Shown piece after piece: positions 24,485 through 34,080 of a stretch of DNA of 64,000 bases (the first letter of the stretch is position 1; each line of letters opens with the position of its first letter). Source of the stretch: Trueperella bonasi. GTDB taxonomy: Bacteria; Actinomycetota; Actinomycetes; Actinomycetales; Actinomycetaceae. The translations under genes and the position numbers were made by a program. The stretch lies in the NCBI RefSeq assembly GCF_030811535.1, contig NZ_JAUSQX010000001.1:868001-932000 (forward strand), written 5' to 3'. Under the pieces are notes generated by a model. The model ran no database searches and was not told the origin of the DNA. It worked only from the letters and a program-made list of their open reading frames with translations.

Positions 24485-25339
24485 TTATGGACCCCCGCGG
24501 ACGTTATGAACCCCCAGCGGGCCGAAGGGGATCTCGGATACCCTCATGCCCGAGCTGTCCACATACAAGATCCGTCCCACAAGCAGCCTTCCCGTGCCGG
24601 TGATCAGCTTGATCGCCTCCGAGGCCATGAGCGTGCCCGTCATGCCCGGCACGGTTCCCATGATCCCGACGTCGGCAGTCTTCGGCAGGGCATCCGCCGC
24701 CGGCTCGTGCGGGAACACATCCCGCAAGCTCAGTCCATCCGGCCCGGGAAAGCCGGCAGACACGGCCCGCTGCCCCGTCCAAAACACTGAGATCTGCGCA
24801 CCCCACTGCAAAACGCTCCCGAAAACCTCCGGCATCCCCAAGCTCACGGCCGCATCAGAAATAAGATACCGCGTTGCCAGATTGTCAGTTCCATCGACGA
24901 CGGCGTCCCAGCCGCGTAGCGTTTCCCACGCGTTTTCTTCGGTGAGGTGGATCGGGAAAGTCACGACTTTAAGCTCGGGGTTAAGTTCGCGCAAGCGCCG
25001 GGCCGCGCTGTCCACTTTGAGCTCGCCGATCGCGGCTGTCGAATGAATAATTTGCCGCTGGAGATTCGAAAGGTCGACGCGATCGGCGTCAACGATCCCG
25101 ATCGTTCCCACACCGGCCGCCGCAAGGTAGGGCAAAGCCGTTGACCCGAGGCCACCCGCACCGACCATGAGCACTCGCGCATTGCAGAGCCTACGCTGCC
25201 CGATCTCGCCAATATCTTTCAGACTTATATGCCGGGCAAAGCGCTCGCGTTGGGCGGCCGTTAGCTCGGGCCCCGGTTGCACGAGCGGCCTGATTTTCGG
25301 ACACTGCTCTTTGGCCTTCTGACTCCGGAATTCAACCAT
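24485..25339 (-). CDS. moeB: MoeB/ThiF-family E1-like adenylyltransferase lacking the usual cysteines
   Basis: A 284-residue protein that should adenylate the C-terminus of MoaD. Nucleotide-binding segments are normal: MVGAGGLGS (58-66), DADRVDLSNLQRQ and VVDGTDN. The zinc-binding CxxC pairs and the Cys of the C-A-E-x-G loop (here KTADVGIMG, 220-228) are missing; the only cysteines are at 13 and 52. The ATG overlaps the moaD stop (TGATG), so the pair is coupled. The gene end carries a tandem duplication of a 19-20-bp unit. It may be an adenylating-only E1, or specific to the unusual MoaD beside it. Confidence 0.88.
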   Translation of the reverse strand: MVEFRSQKAKEQCPKIRPLVQPGPELTAAQRERFARHISLKDIGEIGQRRLCNARVLMVGAGGLGSTALPYLAAAGVGTIGIVDADRVDLSNLQRQIIHSTAAIGELKVDSAARRLRELNPELKVVTFPIHLTEENAWETLRGWDAVVDGTDNLATRYLISDAAVSLGMPEVFGSVLQWGAQISVFWTGQRAVSAGFPGPDGLSLRDVFPHEPAADALPKTADVGIMGTVPGMTGTLMASEAIKLITGTGRLLVGRILYVDSSGMRVSEIPFGPLGVHNVRGGP

Positions 25340-25689
25340 CACACTTTACCGAAGTAGTTTCGCGTGGCACCACTTGGCCAGTCATGCGATGCCACGCCTG
25401 CAGCCGGCTCTATCCTCAGGAGAGCATCCGCGGCCGATCCGCCTGCAAAAGGCGGCAGCACGTCCACCTCGGCATCGGCGGGCAGAATTTCACTCGGCTC
25501 GCACCGCTTTCCATTGACAAGGAATGACGCCAGATCCAGCACTCTCGCCAGCCGCTCCGAGTCCGGCCGGTCACGCTTAATCGCCGCCGCCAGATCGGCA
25601 ACGCTCGCTCCCTCGTTGACGCCTAGCACCTCGGCATCCGTGCCAGCATAATCAGCCGCCGCCGCAAAATATCGAACGTGAACTTTCAT
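25339..25689 (-). CDS. moaD: MoaD/ThiS-like sulfur carrier with C-terminal extension
   Basis: A 116-residue protein. Residues 1-84 are a ubiquitin-like MoaD (VHVRYFAAAADYAG, LASFLVNGK, DVLPPFAGG). MoaD normally ends at this Gly-Gly, whose terminal carboxyl is thiocarboxylated. Here Gly83-Gly84 is followed by 32 more residues (SAADALLRIEP ... NYFGKV) that run to a stop overlapping moeB. Use as sulfur carrier would need cleavage after Gly84; alternatively one base change (TCG from a stop) removed the original stop. It is coupled to moeB and lies eight bases after the ATPase gene. Confidence 0.85.
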   Translation of the reverse strand: MKVHVRYFAAAADYAGTDAEVLGVNEGASVADLAAAIKRDRPDSERLARVLDLASFLVNGKRCEPSEILPADAEVDVLPPFAGGSAADALLRIEPAAGVASHDWPSGATRNYFGKV

Positions 25690-25697
25690 CGCTTTTC

Positions 25698-28214
25698 CTA
25701 ACCGTTGGTAGTTGGACGTTTGCTAGTTGGCTCTTGCGCTTCGTTGTTCGGCTCGTGCCCGGCGCCAACCGCCACGCTCCCGCCGCTGGCTGGATCGGGT
25801 ACGTCACGATCGAAGAACGGTTCACGCTTCCACAGCGGTGTCGGATATTCGGACCGCGAGCGCAGCACCCACCACAGCACCTCGATGCACGCCGCGGCAA
25901 TCAGGCCGATCACCGTGGCACGCATCATCATTCCGGTATTCGACGAGTCCAGGAAAAACAGCTCTTGAGTAAACGACCACATAAAAATTATTCCGTACCC
26001 CACCAGCGGCAACACAAACAGAAGGAGCTTCCACGGTGACAGCGGGCGGGCAACGGTCGCCACCACCCATGACGACGGTATGATCAGCGCCAACAGCGCT
26101 GCTGTCGATTCCTGCGTGTGCTCTTTGGGCACGTCCCAGCCCGAAACCACCATGTACGTTAAAAACGCGGAGGCACCTACGATCACGCCCGCCGGAATCG
26201 CGAACTGCAAAACACGCGGCACAAAATGAGGCCGGGCCCGATTGTTGTTCGGCGGCAGGGCCAGCAAGAACGCGGGGATGCCGATCGTGAACCAGCCCGT
26301 AATCGTCACGTGGATCGGCACGAACGGGAAGGGTACCGCCGCGAGAATCACCAGGATCGCGAGCATCGCCGAGTAGATGGTTTTCGTCAGGAACAGGTTT
26401 GCCACCCGTTCGATGTTCCCGATGACGCGGCGGCCTTCAGCGACGACGTACGGCAATGTTGCGAACCGATTGTCCAGCAACACGATTTTGGCGACGGCGC
26501 GCGTGGCAGCCGAGCCGGAACCCATCGCAACACCAATGTCGGCGTCTTTCAGGGCGAGCACGTCGTTGACACCGTCGCCGGTCATCGCCACCGTGTGCCC
26601 GTTGCCCTGGAGGGCTTTCACCATGTCCTGCTTTTGGTCCGGGCGCACGCGCCCAAACACCCTATTGTTCTCGATCGTCTGCGCGAACGCCGATTCGTCA
26701 ATATGCCGGGCGTCCACGGCCTGCCCGGCCTCAATGCCGAGCCGTTGCGTCACCGCACCCACCGATGCCGCATTGTCGCCCGAGATTACCTTGACTTCCA
26801 CGCCCTGCTCGGCGAAATATTCGAGCGTGTCGCGAGCATCCGGGCGGATCTTCTGGTCGAGCACGAGGAGCGCCATCGGGCGCACATCCACCGGCGCCCC
26901 CGGTGCGTCCACCGGTTCGGGCGAATGCGCGAGCAACAGCACGCGCCGTCCGCTCGCCCCGATTTCCTCGGCCATTCGGCCGGCCTCATGATCACCGGCC
27001 AGCACGTCGGGCGCGCCCATAATCCACGAGCTAACCGTGCCGTCGTCGTTAATAAACGTGGCGCCCGACCACTTGGTTGCCGACGTAAACGGTTGCCTTG
27101 GCCCTACTTCCCACTGCTCGCCCTCGAGCGGGAAACGCTCGATGATCGCGGCAGCCGTCGAATTTGGATCCGGATCAGTGGCGAGCAGGTGGGCGAGCAC
27201 GTCCTCGCATTCCTCGATCGTTTCTGTGCAACCCTCCACGAGCACAATGTCGGAGAACTCGAGCGTGTTCTCGGTGAGCGTGCCGGTCTTGTCCGCACAC
27301 ACGACGTCGACCCGCGCCAGCCCCTCGATCGCCGGCAGCTCCTGCACCAGGCACGTGCGCTTGCCCAGCCGGATCACGCCGAGCGCAAACGCCGTCGACG
27401 TAATCAACACCAAACCCTCGGGAACCATCGGCACAAGCGCGCCAGTAATTTCAAGAACGACGGCGCGCCAATCGGTCGTTCCCCCGCGCACGGCCGAAAT
27501 CACCGTCAAAATGCCCACCGGGATTAACACCCACGTGATGTACTTCAGGATCTTGTTGATGCCCGCCTGCAACTGCGAGTGGGCGAGCGAAAACCTGGAG
27601 GCCTCCTGCGCAAGCCTCGCCGCATAGGAATCCGCGCCCACCTTCGTCACTCGATAGTCCCCTGACCCGGAGACCACGTAGGAGCCCGACATGATCTCAT
27701 CGCCCGGTTCCTTGCGCACCGCATCCGATTCGCCGGTCAGGTTCGATTCATCGACGGAAAGGTATTCGGAAGTTTCAACGACGCCGTCGACCACCACTTG
27801 GTTTCCGGCGCCCAGCCGAACGACGTCGTCAAGCACAAGTTCTTCTTGGGTGAGCTCGACCAGCTGCCCATCGCGCCACACGCGCGGATGCTCCTCGCCC
27901 ACGATCGTCAGCGATTCGAGCGTGCGCTTGGCGCGCAACTCCTGGATGATGCCGATGCCCGAATTGACGATGATGAGCAGGCCAAATGCTCCGTTGATGA
28001 TTGACCCGGTGGCTAAAACCATCGCGAACAGCACCGCGAGAATCGCGTTAATCCGCGTGAACATGTTTTGGCGAACGATCTTGCCCACTGACTTACCCGT
28101 GCGTGGCGGCAACTCGTTAGCGCGCCCATCGCGGCGGCGCTCTTCGACCTCGGCGCTGGTCAGCCCAAAATCTACGGCGGGCTCGTGCACCCGCTCAGTC
28201 GTTTGCTCAGCCAT
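25698..28214 (-). CDS. CtpE-like P-type cation ATPase
   Basis: An 838-residue P-type ATPase with eight to ten membrane segments. Seen: actuator TGES in NLTGESDAV, phosphorylation motif DKTGTLTEN, hinge GDGVNDVLALKDADIGVAMG and the membrane motif MVPEGLVLIT. PEGL is shared with CtpE of mycobacteria, a calcium-uptake ATPase, and with related P2-like pumps; there are no N-terminal metal-binding domains, so heavy-metal export is unlikely. Ca2+ is the best guess. The last 25 residues are polar. It heads an operon with moaD and moeB, a functional link that is not obvious. Confidence 0.9.
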   Translation of the reverse strand: MAEQTTERVHEPAVDFGLTSAEVEERRRDGRANELPPRTGKSVGKIVRQNMFTRINAILAVLFAMVLATGSIINGAFGLLIIVNSGIGIIQELRAKRTLESLTIVGEEHPRVWRDGQLVELTQEELVLDDVVRLGAGNQVVVDGVVETSEYLSVDESNLTGESDAVRKEPGDEIMSGSYVVSGSGDYRVTKVGADSYAARLAQEASRFSLAHSQLQAGINKILKYITWVLIPVGILTVISAVRGGTTDWRAVVLEITGALVPMVPEGLVLITSTAFALGVIRLGKRTCLVQELPAIEGLARVDVVCADKTGTLTENTLEFSDIVLVEGCTETIEECEDVLAHLLATDPDPNSTAAAIIERFPLEGEQWEVGPRQPFTSATKWSGATFINDDGTVSSWIMGAPDVLAGDHEAGRMAEEIGASGRRVLLLAHSPEPVDAPGAPVDVRPMALLVLDQKIRPDARDTLEYFAEQGVEVKVISGDNAASVGAVTQRLGIEAGQAVDARHIDESAFAQTIENNRVFGRVRPDQKQDMVKALQGNGHTVAMTGDGVNDVLALKDADIGVAMGSGSAATRAVAKIVLLDNRFATLPYVVAEGRRVIGNIERVANLFLTKTIYSAMLAILVILAAVPFPFVPIHVTITGWFTIGIPAFLLALPPNNNRARPHFVPRVLQFAIPAGVIVGASAFLTYMVVSGWDVPKEHTQESTAALLALIIPSSWVVATVARPLSPWKLLLFVLPLVGYGIIFMWSFTQELFFLDSSNTGMMMRATVIGLIAAACIEVLWWVLRSRSEYPTPLWKREPFFDRDVPDPASGGSVAVGAGHEPNNEAQEPTSKRPTTNG

Positions 28215-28218
28215 TCGA

Positions 28219-29709
28219 TCAACGCTTCCGGTAGAGGGTCTTGCGCTGATAGCGCGGCTCGGAGGTTACCAAAATGCCGAGGTTACGGAAGATCGCTTCG
28301 TCCACCGAACCTAAGATTGTGGTGGTATGGACGTTACAGCCCTCCACGTTTCGCAGCTCATCCAAGGCCCGGCGCGAATCTTCGGATTCGGAGGCGGACA
28401 CTGACAGCGCGATCAACACCTCATCCGTGTGCAGGCGCGGATTGCGCGAACCCAAATGCTGAGTTTTCAGCGTTTGAATCGGCTCAATCGATTCCGGTGA
28501 TAACAGCAGGTGGTCGTCGCTAATCCCCGCCAAGTACTTAAGCGCGTTCAGGAGCATCGCCGCCGAACAACCAAGCAACGCCGACGTTTTGCCGGTGATA
28601 ATCGTGCCGTCGTGTAACTCGATTGCAGAACCGGGTTCGCCCGTGCGCTCCTCAATCGCAAGCGCGGGTGCGACGACGCGGCGCTGGTCCGTCGACGTTT
28701 TCGCCTTGGACATGACGATCGCGATCCGTTCCGACTGCACGGGCTCCAGATCGTTGACCTCCTCGTCAACGAGCGCCTTGTAATACCTGCGGATAATTTC
28801 CTGCCGGGAAGCTTCGGCAACGATGCCGTCATCGCTAATACAGTGCCCTACCATGTTCACACCCATGTCGGTAGGCGACTTGTACGGGGATTGCCCGAGC
28901 ATCATGTCAAGGAGCGCTTCGAGCAACGGAAATACCTCAACGTCCCGGTTATAAGAGGTGACCTGCTCCCCGTAAGCCACTAAATGATAGGGATCGATCA
29001 CGTTGTTATCATCCAAATCCGCGGTGGCCGCCTCGTATGCAAGGTTGACCGGGTGGCGCAGCGGCAAATTCCAGATCGGGAAGGTTTCAAACTTGGCATA
29101 GCCCGCAGCAATTCCGCGCTTGTAGTCGTGATAGACCTGCGAAAGACACGTGGCGAGCTTGCCCGAGCCCGGGCCCGGCGCCGTCACCAAAATCAGATCC
29201 CGCGACGTCGGCACATAGTCGTTCGCACCAAAACCCTCATCGGACACGATCCGCTCGGTAGCCGCCGGATAACCCGGAATCGTGTGATGATGAAACACCT
29301 TCAAACCAAGCCGGCGAAGGCGCTCCGAAAAGGCGTGCGCCGCGTGATCGGCGTCGTCGATCTGAGTCATCACGATGTTCTCAACCAAAAAACCGCGTTC
29401 GCGAAACACGTCCACGAGCCGCAACAGATCGTCCTCGTAAGAAATCTGCAGATCCGCACGCTTCTTCTGCCGCGTAATATCCTTCGCGTTCAAGCACACA
29501 AGAATTTCGATCTCGTCTTTGATCTGCTCGAGCATCGCAATCTTATTGTCCGGCGTGAACCCGGGCAGAACTCGGGCCGCGTGGTTGTCATCGAAAAGCT
29601 TGCCGCCCATTTCCAAGTAGAGCTTGCCGCCAATCTCTTCGCGCCGCTTGGAAATGTGGGCGGACTGCATCTCAATATACTTCTCGCGATCAAAACCAAT
29701 GCGCGGCAT
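28219..29709 (-). CDS. DUF1846 family protein (UPF0371)
   Basis: A 496-residue protein spanning the DUF1846 family at normal length. [19 protein letters not shown] is the typical N-terminus, and the ATG at 29709 has AAGGAG four bases upstream. [21 protein letters not shown] resembles a phosphate-binding loop; THL-type acidic and His residues recur in the middle. The biochemical role is unknown. It stands four bases upstream of the P-type ATPase gene and may head the same transcript. Confidence 0.9.
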   Translation of the reverse strand: MPRIGFDREKYIEMQSAHISKRREEIGGKLYLEMGGKLFDDNHAARVLPGFTPDNKIAMLEQIKDEIEILVCLNAKDITRQKKRADLQISYEDDLLRLVDVFRERGFLVENIVMTQIDDADHAAHAFSERLRRLGLKVFHHHTIPGYPAATERIVSDEGFGANDYVPTSRDLILVTAPGPGSGKLATCLSQVYHDYKRGIAAGYAKFETFPIWNLPLRHPVNLAYEAATADLDDNNVIDPYHLVAYGEQVTSYNRDVEVFPLLEALLDMMLGQSPYKSPTDMGVNMVGHCISDDGIVAEASRQEIIRRYYKALVDEEVNDLEPVQSERIAIVMSKAKTSTDQRRVVAPALAIEERTGEPGSAIELHDGTIITGKTSALLGCSAAMLLNALKYLAGISDDHLLLSPESIEPIQTLKTQHLGSRNPRLHTDEVLIALSVSASESEDSRRALDELRNVEGCNVHTTTILGSVDEAIFRNLGILVTSEPRYQRKTLYRKR

Positions 29710-29801
29710 CGGGCTCCTTAACATCGATCCTCCCCGGTGGCTCCCAAACCCACGGCCCACAGCCCCGGTGGGTGCCACGCGCATCATTCTACGACACAAC
29801 A

Positions 29802-29841
29802 AAGTGGGTGCTTCAAGGCAACCGCCAAGAAGCACCCACTT
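29802..29841 (-). terminator. Terminator of the glycine betaine importer operon
   Basis: A perfect 13-bp stem (AAGTGGGTGCTTC/GAAGCACCCACTT), 14-base loop, followed on the minus strand by TTGTTGTG. It lies 12 bases after the binding-protein stop. Confidence 0.88.
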
Positions 29842-29853
29842 GCAGGACTCATG

Positions 29854-30735
29854 TTAGAGGTTCATGCGCTCGCGAACCTCGGGATTCTGCTCGAGCCACG
29901 CACCAACAGCCTGGTCAACTGGCTGGCCCGCGTTCTCGTTGAGCGCGTAGTTTTCGACGTCGGAAAGCTCCTCGGCGGTCAGCTCGAAGTTGCTGATCAT
30001 CTCGGCGAGCTCCGGGTGATCTTCGGTAAATCCTGCACGCGCAAACGTGTGAACATTTTCAGCGCCGCCTAGAGCACCCTTTGGATCTTCCAGATCGCGG
30101 ATATCGTAAGCGCCGTATGCCCAGTGGGGCGTCCACAGCGTCACAACGATGTCCTTTCCTGCGGCCATGGCCGAATCGAGCTCTGCGAGCATCGCAGCTG
30201 TTGAGGAGATCTTGAAGTTCATGCCCTCAAGACCGTACTGCGGGATGACAGCATTCTCGGTTGTCTGGGTCAGGCCCGCACCCGCATCAATGCCGACGAT
30301 CTCGTTGCCGAAAACGTCCGCGTTGTCTGCGAGCTCTTCTAGCGAAGTGATGGGCGCATCGTTGTTGACTGCGATCGTGAGCTTGGCGTCGTCGTACCAA
30401 ACACCCAAGTCTTCAAGGTCATCGCCGTACTGTTCGACGTAGTCGGCGTGCGTCAACGGCAGCCACGCATCAAACAAAAGGTCCATGTCGCCCGAGGCGA
30501 TCGAGGTAAAGACAACGCCGATATCCGCATCGGTCAGCTCGACGTCGTAACCCTGCTCTTCGAGTGCGATCGCCATCATGTGCGACACGACGACGCCCTC
30601 ATCCCAACCGGAGGGCACGCCAACGCTTACGGACTTGGCCGCCTCGCCGTCGCCCGAATCATCGGACGAGCAGGCTGCGAGGGTCACCGACAGTGCGAGG
30701 ACCGATCCGATTGCCATTGCTTTCTTTGCAAACAT
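29854..30735 (-). CDS. opuAC: Glycine betaine/proline-betaine binding lipoprotein (OpuAC type)
   Basis: A 293-residue extracytoplasmic binding protein. Lipobox LAAC at 19-22. The fold residues of the OpuAC family are present: SGWDEGVV, FDAWLPLTH and TLWTPHWAYG supply the Trp cage for the trimethylammonium group. It is the last gene of an ATPase-permease-binding protein operon and imports compatible solutes under osmotic stress. AAAGGCAAC precedes the start. Confidence 0.93.
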   Translation of the reverse strand: MFAKKAMAIGSVLALSVTLAACSSDDSGDGEAAKSVSVGVPSGWDEGVVVSHMMAIALEEQGYDVELTDADIGVVFTSIASGDMDLLFDAWLPLTHADYVEQYGDDLEDLGVWYDDAKLTIAVNNDAPITSLEELADNADVFGNEIVGIDAGAGLTQTTENAVIPQYGLEGMNFKISSTAAMLAELDSAMAAGKDIVVTLWTPHWAYGAYDIRDLEDPKGALGGAENVHTFARAGFTEDHPELAEMISNFELTAEELSDVENYALNENAGQPVDQAVGAWLEQNPEVRERMNL

Positions 30736-30779
30736 AGTTGCCTTTCGTTGATTGTACGTTTCTTAGCTTTTAACAGTTC

Positions 30780-31637
30780 TTAGTTTTTGGCAGAGCGCTT
30801 GGTCTTGTTGCCAAACGCCGAGGTTACGCGGTCAAGGAACATTGCCAGGATGACGACGGACAGGCCCGCCTCGGCACCCAAGGAAATATTGACACGCTGG
30901 ATAGATGCGACGACGGCGTTACCAAGGCCACCACCACCGACCATGCCGGCGATAACAACCATCGATAGCGAGAGCATGATGACCTGGTTAATACCGCCCA
31001 TAATCGTTGGCATCGCAAGTGGTAGTTGTACCTGCCTGAGCACGCGCCCCGGCGTGGCACCAAATGCATAGCTTGCCTCGACGACAGATTCGTCAACCTG
31101 GCGGATGCCAAGCTCGGTAAAGCGCACTGCGGGCGGGATCGCGAACAGCACGGTTGACACGATTCCGGGCACGATACCGGCCGAGAAAATCATGACGAAT
31201 GGGATGAGGTACACGAATGCCGGCATACTCTGCAGGAAGTCCATGATCGGCCGGGTTATGCGCGATACCCATTTCACGCGAGCCGCAGCAATACCCCACG
31301 GAACGCCGAACAATGTTGCGATCACTGACGCCTCAATAACCAGCGCCAATGTGGTCATGGCGTTGTCCCACTGGAACATTCCGTAGACCAGCAAGAAGCC
31401 CAAGACGGTACCGACTGCGAGCTTCCAGCCCTTCGCGAAGAAGGCCAGCAGGGCGAACACGATAATGATTGCCCAAAACGGCGGGGTAGCCAACACCCAG
31501 TAGATTGCCTCGTAGATCTTGGTGAGGATATCGCCGATAACATCGAAAAACGCATCCCAGGAACGGATCATCCAACGGACGATGGAATCGACCCAGTCTC
31601 CGAGGGGAATCGAGAATAGTAAATCGTTGCGTGTCAC
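30780..31637 (-). CDS. opuAB: Glycine betaine ABC permease (OpuAB/ProW type)
   Basis: A 285-residue permease with about seven membrane segments. The BPD permease coupling loop is EASYAFGATPGRVLRQVQLPLA, and the GMVGGGGLG stretch is typical of ProW/OpuAB. Its start overlaps the ATPase stop by four bases; the binding-protein gene follows 44 bases on. Forms the membrane channel of the osmoprotectant importer. Confidence 0.94.
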   Translation of the reverse strand: MTRNDLLFSIPLGDWVDSIVRWMIRSWDAFFDVIGDILTKIYEAIYWVLATPPFWAIIIVFALLAFFAKGWKLAVGTVLGFLLVYGMFQWDNAMTTLALVIEASVIATLFGVPWGIAAARVKWVSRITRPIMDFLQSMPAFVYLIPFVMIFSAGIVPGIVSTVLFAIPPAVRFTELGIRQVDESVVEASYAFGATPGRVLRQVQLPLAMPTIMGGINQVIMLSLSMVVIAGMVGGGGLGNAVVASIQRVNISLGAEAGLSVVILAMFLDRVTSAFGNKTKRSAKN

Positions 31638-32926
31638 CGGGCATCCTCCATCCGCTCATCGGCATCTGTTAGTGCTGTGCCACCTGCTGGCGCTGTTTCT
31701 TCAGCTGGTGCCTGTGCGCCTGCCAGTGGTGCGTCGTCGTTACGGTTCACCGTTGCCAACGCAATCAAAACTGCAATGCGCGGAATGATTCCTGCCAGCT
31801 TGCCGTCAGACTCGACCACCGGAATCGTGATCGGGCTGCCGGCCGATAACGCGATAACATCCGCCAACGTGGCATCGGGATGCACCGAGACGAAATCGGT
31901 GCGCAGCAGGTCCTTGGTGGTATCTAAGTCGGGGTTCTCGCTCAGCGCGCGCACCACGTCCTCCGTGTGGATGAGGCCGCGCAGCTTACGTGTTCCGGCG
32001 TCGGTCACCCAACCGCCGTCTTCATCCCATTCCTCGAGCTTCTTCAGCACGACGCGTGGGCCGTCACCAGAATAGATTCGCGTGCCAGGCTGGCGCATCA
32101 TCGCCGAAGCAGTGATCACTCGGGTGCGATCGACGTCCTGCACAAATCTTGCGATGTAATCGTTGGCCGGATTGGTAAGAATTTCTTCTGCCGTGCCAAC
32201 CTGAACAACTTGACCTTCACGCATCACCGCGATGCGATCACCAACGTACATGGCCTCGTTGAGGTCATGGGTGATAAAGACGATGGTTCGGCGCTTCTGC
32301 TGCTGAATCTCCAAGAGCAGCTCCTGCATATCGCGCCTGATCAGGGGATCAAGAGCGGAGAAAGCCTCGTCCATGAGAAGAATATCGGCATCCGCAGTTA
32401 GCGCCCGAGCCAAGCCCACGCGCTGCTGCATGCCACCCGATAGTTCATCCGGGTATGCGTGTTCGCGCCCTTCCAGACCCGTAGTTTTCAGGGCCTCCAT
32501 GGCGCGTGCTTCACGCTCTTTGCGATCGACGCCCTGAATCTCAAGCGGGTAAGCGGCATTTTCCAGAACTGTTCGATGCGGTAGAAGGCCGAAATGCTGG
32601 AAGACCATCGACAGGCGTTCTTCACGAAGCTTGCGAATTTCCTTCAACGACATCTGGGTGATGTCTTGGTCTCCCACAAGAATCGTGCCCGAGGTTGCCG
32701 GGCCTAGGGCATTCAGTGTTCGCAGTAGGGTTGACTTTCCCGAACCGGAAAGACCCATCACCACGAAAATCTCGCCTTCTTCGATCTCCAACGAGACGTT
32801 GTCCACGGCAACTGTGACATCTTCCGGCAAATCTTCACGCGAACCGCCAGCTTTTAAATGCTTGACTGCCTTTTCTGGATCTTTACCGAATATTTTATAA
32901 ACATTTGTGCATCGGAGGGCTTTCAC
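31634..32926 (-). CDS. opuAA: Glycine betaine ABC ATPase with CBS pair (OpuAA/ProV type)
   Basis: A 430-residue ATPase. Walker A GLSGSGKST, Q-loop VFQHFGLLPHRT, signature LSGGMQQR, Walker B LLMDEAFSALDPL and H-loop THDLNEA. C-terminal residues about 280-400 are two CBS motifs, the ionic-strength sensor of OpuA. A Pro/Ala/Thr-rich tail follows. GTG at 32926 is chosen as start because GAGAGGAAG lies just upstream; the frame extends nine codons further to a TTG without ribosome site. Confidence 0.94.
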   Translation of the reverse strand: MKALRCTNVYKIFGKDPEKAVKHLKAGGSREDLPEDVTVAVDNVSLEIEEGEIFVVMGLSGSGKSTLLRTLNALGPATSGTILVGDQDITQMSLKEIRKLREERLSMVFQHFGLLPHRTVLENAAYPLEIQGVDRKEREARAMEALKTTGLEGREHAYPDELSGGMQQRVGLARALTADADILLMDEAFSALDPLIRRDMQELLLEIQQQKRRTIVFITHDLNEAMYVGDRIAVMREGQVVQVGTAEEILTNPANDYIARFVQDVDRTRVITASAMMRQPGTRIYSGDGPRVVLKKLEEWDEDGGWVTDAGTRKLRGLIHTEDVVRALSENPDLDTTKDLLRTDFVSVHPDATLADVIALSAGSPITIPVVESDGKLAGIIPRIAVLIALATVNRNDDAPLAGAQAPAEETAPAGGTALTDADERMEDAR

Positions 32927-33181
32927 TCCACTTCCTCTCCATACGGCGGGCAAAGCTCGCCCACGACGTGAATGGTTTGGTTAAATCGATTCCACGGTGC
33001 ATGCGCCGCGCGGAATTTTAAAACTCGCATTGGCCACTGCCAGGTTGGGTGCGTTCGCTCGAGAATCCTCGAACTGGCTATCACTCATTCCTATAGTTGA
33101 CATTTACATGCGGTAGCGCGCGAGTGCGCTCGAAGGACATTTAAGAATCTCAAACGTCAGGGGCCTGTTCCAGTTTTGTCA

Positions 33182-33199
33182 CCAAATCGTAATATTTGG
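33182..33199. promoter_or_regulatory. Inverted repeat CCAAAT-N6-ATTTGG upstream of the opuA operon
   Basis: A perfect 6-bp inverted repeat, 256 bases before the opuAA start, in an otherwise featureless stretch (32927-33320). It could be an operator for an osmoregulated promoter; the regulator is unknown. Nothing else convincing is seen in this gap. Confidence 0.4.
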
Positions 33200-33320
33200 C
33201 GCAGGCGTGGCGATTTTGCTGTTACGCCTATCAGGACGTGGGAATCTCGCCGCTGGCATGGCCGAATCCTCCGATGAAAATGTGGCACTAATCACCTTGA
33301 CGGGCGGGTGCTGACGCGGG

Positions 33321-33360
33321 AATAAAAATCCCGTGACGCGGGCGAACCTGCGTCACGGGA
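33321..33360 (-). terminator. Terminator of tRNA-Ser(CGA)
   Basis: A perfect 11-bp stem TCCCGTGACGC/GCGTCACGGGA, followed on the minus strand by TTTTTATTCC. It begins three bases beyond the encoded CCA. Confidence 0.92.
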
Positions 33361-33362
33361 TA

Positions 33363-33451
33363 TGGCGGTGGAGGTGGGATTTGAACCCACGGTGGCTATG
33401 AACCACACAGCATTTCGAGTGCTGCACCTTCGGCCGCTCGGACACTCCACC
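33363..33451 (-). tRNA. tRNA-Ser(CGA)
   Basis: Minus-strand class II cloverleaf: acceptor GGTGGAG/CTCCACC, anticodon loop CTCGAAA (anticodon CGA), long variable arm, T-loop GGTTCAAATCC, and an encoded CCA. Confidence 0.97.
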
Positions 33452-33544
33452 TCGGCACGCCGATCTTAACCGCTTTAGGCACCTTCGAGCAAAATGGCCG
33501 AGCCCATCTGGGCGAGAGCTCACACGCCCCGCGTCGGTGCGCAT

Positions 33545-33997
33545 TCACCGCCGCGCCTCGAACCAGTCAACCAACTGGCGATTGGCCTTCGCCTCCAACA
33601 CGCCACCGACTACCTCGACCACGTGATTCAATCGCGCATCACGCAGCACATCGCGCACAGACCCCGCAGCTCCCGCCTTGGCATCCCACGCCCCAAACAC
33701 CACCCTCGAAATCCGGGCATTCACGATCGCACCAGCACACATCGTGCACGGCTCCAACGTCACATACAGAGTGCAACCGGTTAAATTCCAGCTCCCGCGC
33801 CGATGCCCCGCCTCGCGCAGCGCATTAATTTCCGCATGTCCCGCCGGGTCACCGCAGGCTTCCCGAGTGTTATAGCCGCAGCCGATTTCCTGCCCAGTTT
33901 CATCGACGACGAGCGCACCCACTGGCACATCACCTAGCGCACCGGCCTCATCCGCCAGCGCCAAGGCGCGCCTCAGCCACTCGTCGTCGTTCTTCAT
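33545..33997 (-). CDS. tadA: tRNA adenosine deaminase TadA
   Basis: A 150-residue protein of the CMP/dCMP deaminase fold, zinc ligands in HAEINAL and PCTMCAGA. It converts A34 to inosine in tRNA-Arg(ACG); that tRNA gene is in this window at 53049. Start at ATG 33997: a TACGAT element lies seven bases upstream on the minus strand and no ribosome site is present, so it may be leaderless. It is divergent from upp. Confidence 0.94.
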   Translation of the reverse strand: MKNDDEWLRRALALADEAGALGDVPVGALVVDETGQEIGCGYNTREACGDPAGHAEINALREAGHRRGSWNLTGCTLYVTLEPCTMCAGAIVNARISRVVFGAWDAKAGAAGSVRDVLRDARLNHVVEVVGGVLEAKANRQLVDWFEARR

Positions 33998-34068
33998 ACA
34001 CACCATCGTAGTTAAGGTCCCGCGAAAATTTATCGCCAAAGAATTCACCACACGCGCCCAATCCGCAT

Positions 34069-34080
34069 TAGATTAGAAGT
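34069..34080 (+). promoter_or_regulatory. Leaderless -10 of upp
   Basis: TAGATT (34069-34074), six bases, ATG at 34081. AGAAG just before the ATG is too close to act as a usual ribosome site. Confidence 0.6.

Noticed and set aside
26226-27527. A 433-codon open frame on the plus strand inside the P-type ATPase gene
   Set aside because: It is antisense to an unambiguous P-type ATPase; composition (many His, Arg, Gly) and lack of motifs show a GC-driven shadow frame.
33097-33102. Consensus TTGACA as a -35 box on the plus strand
   Set aside because: No -10 at 16-18 bases and no plus-strand gene downstream of it.
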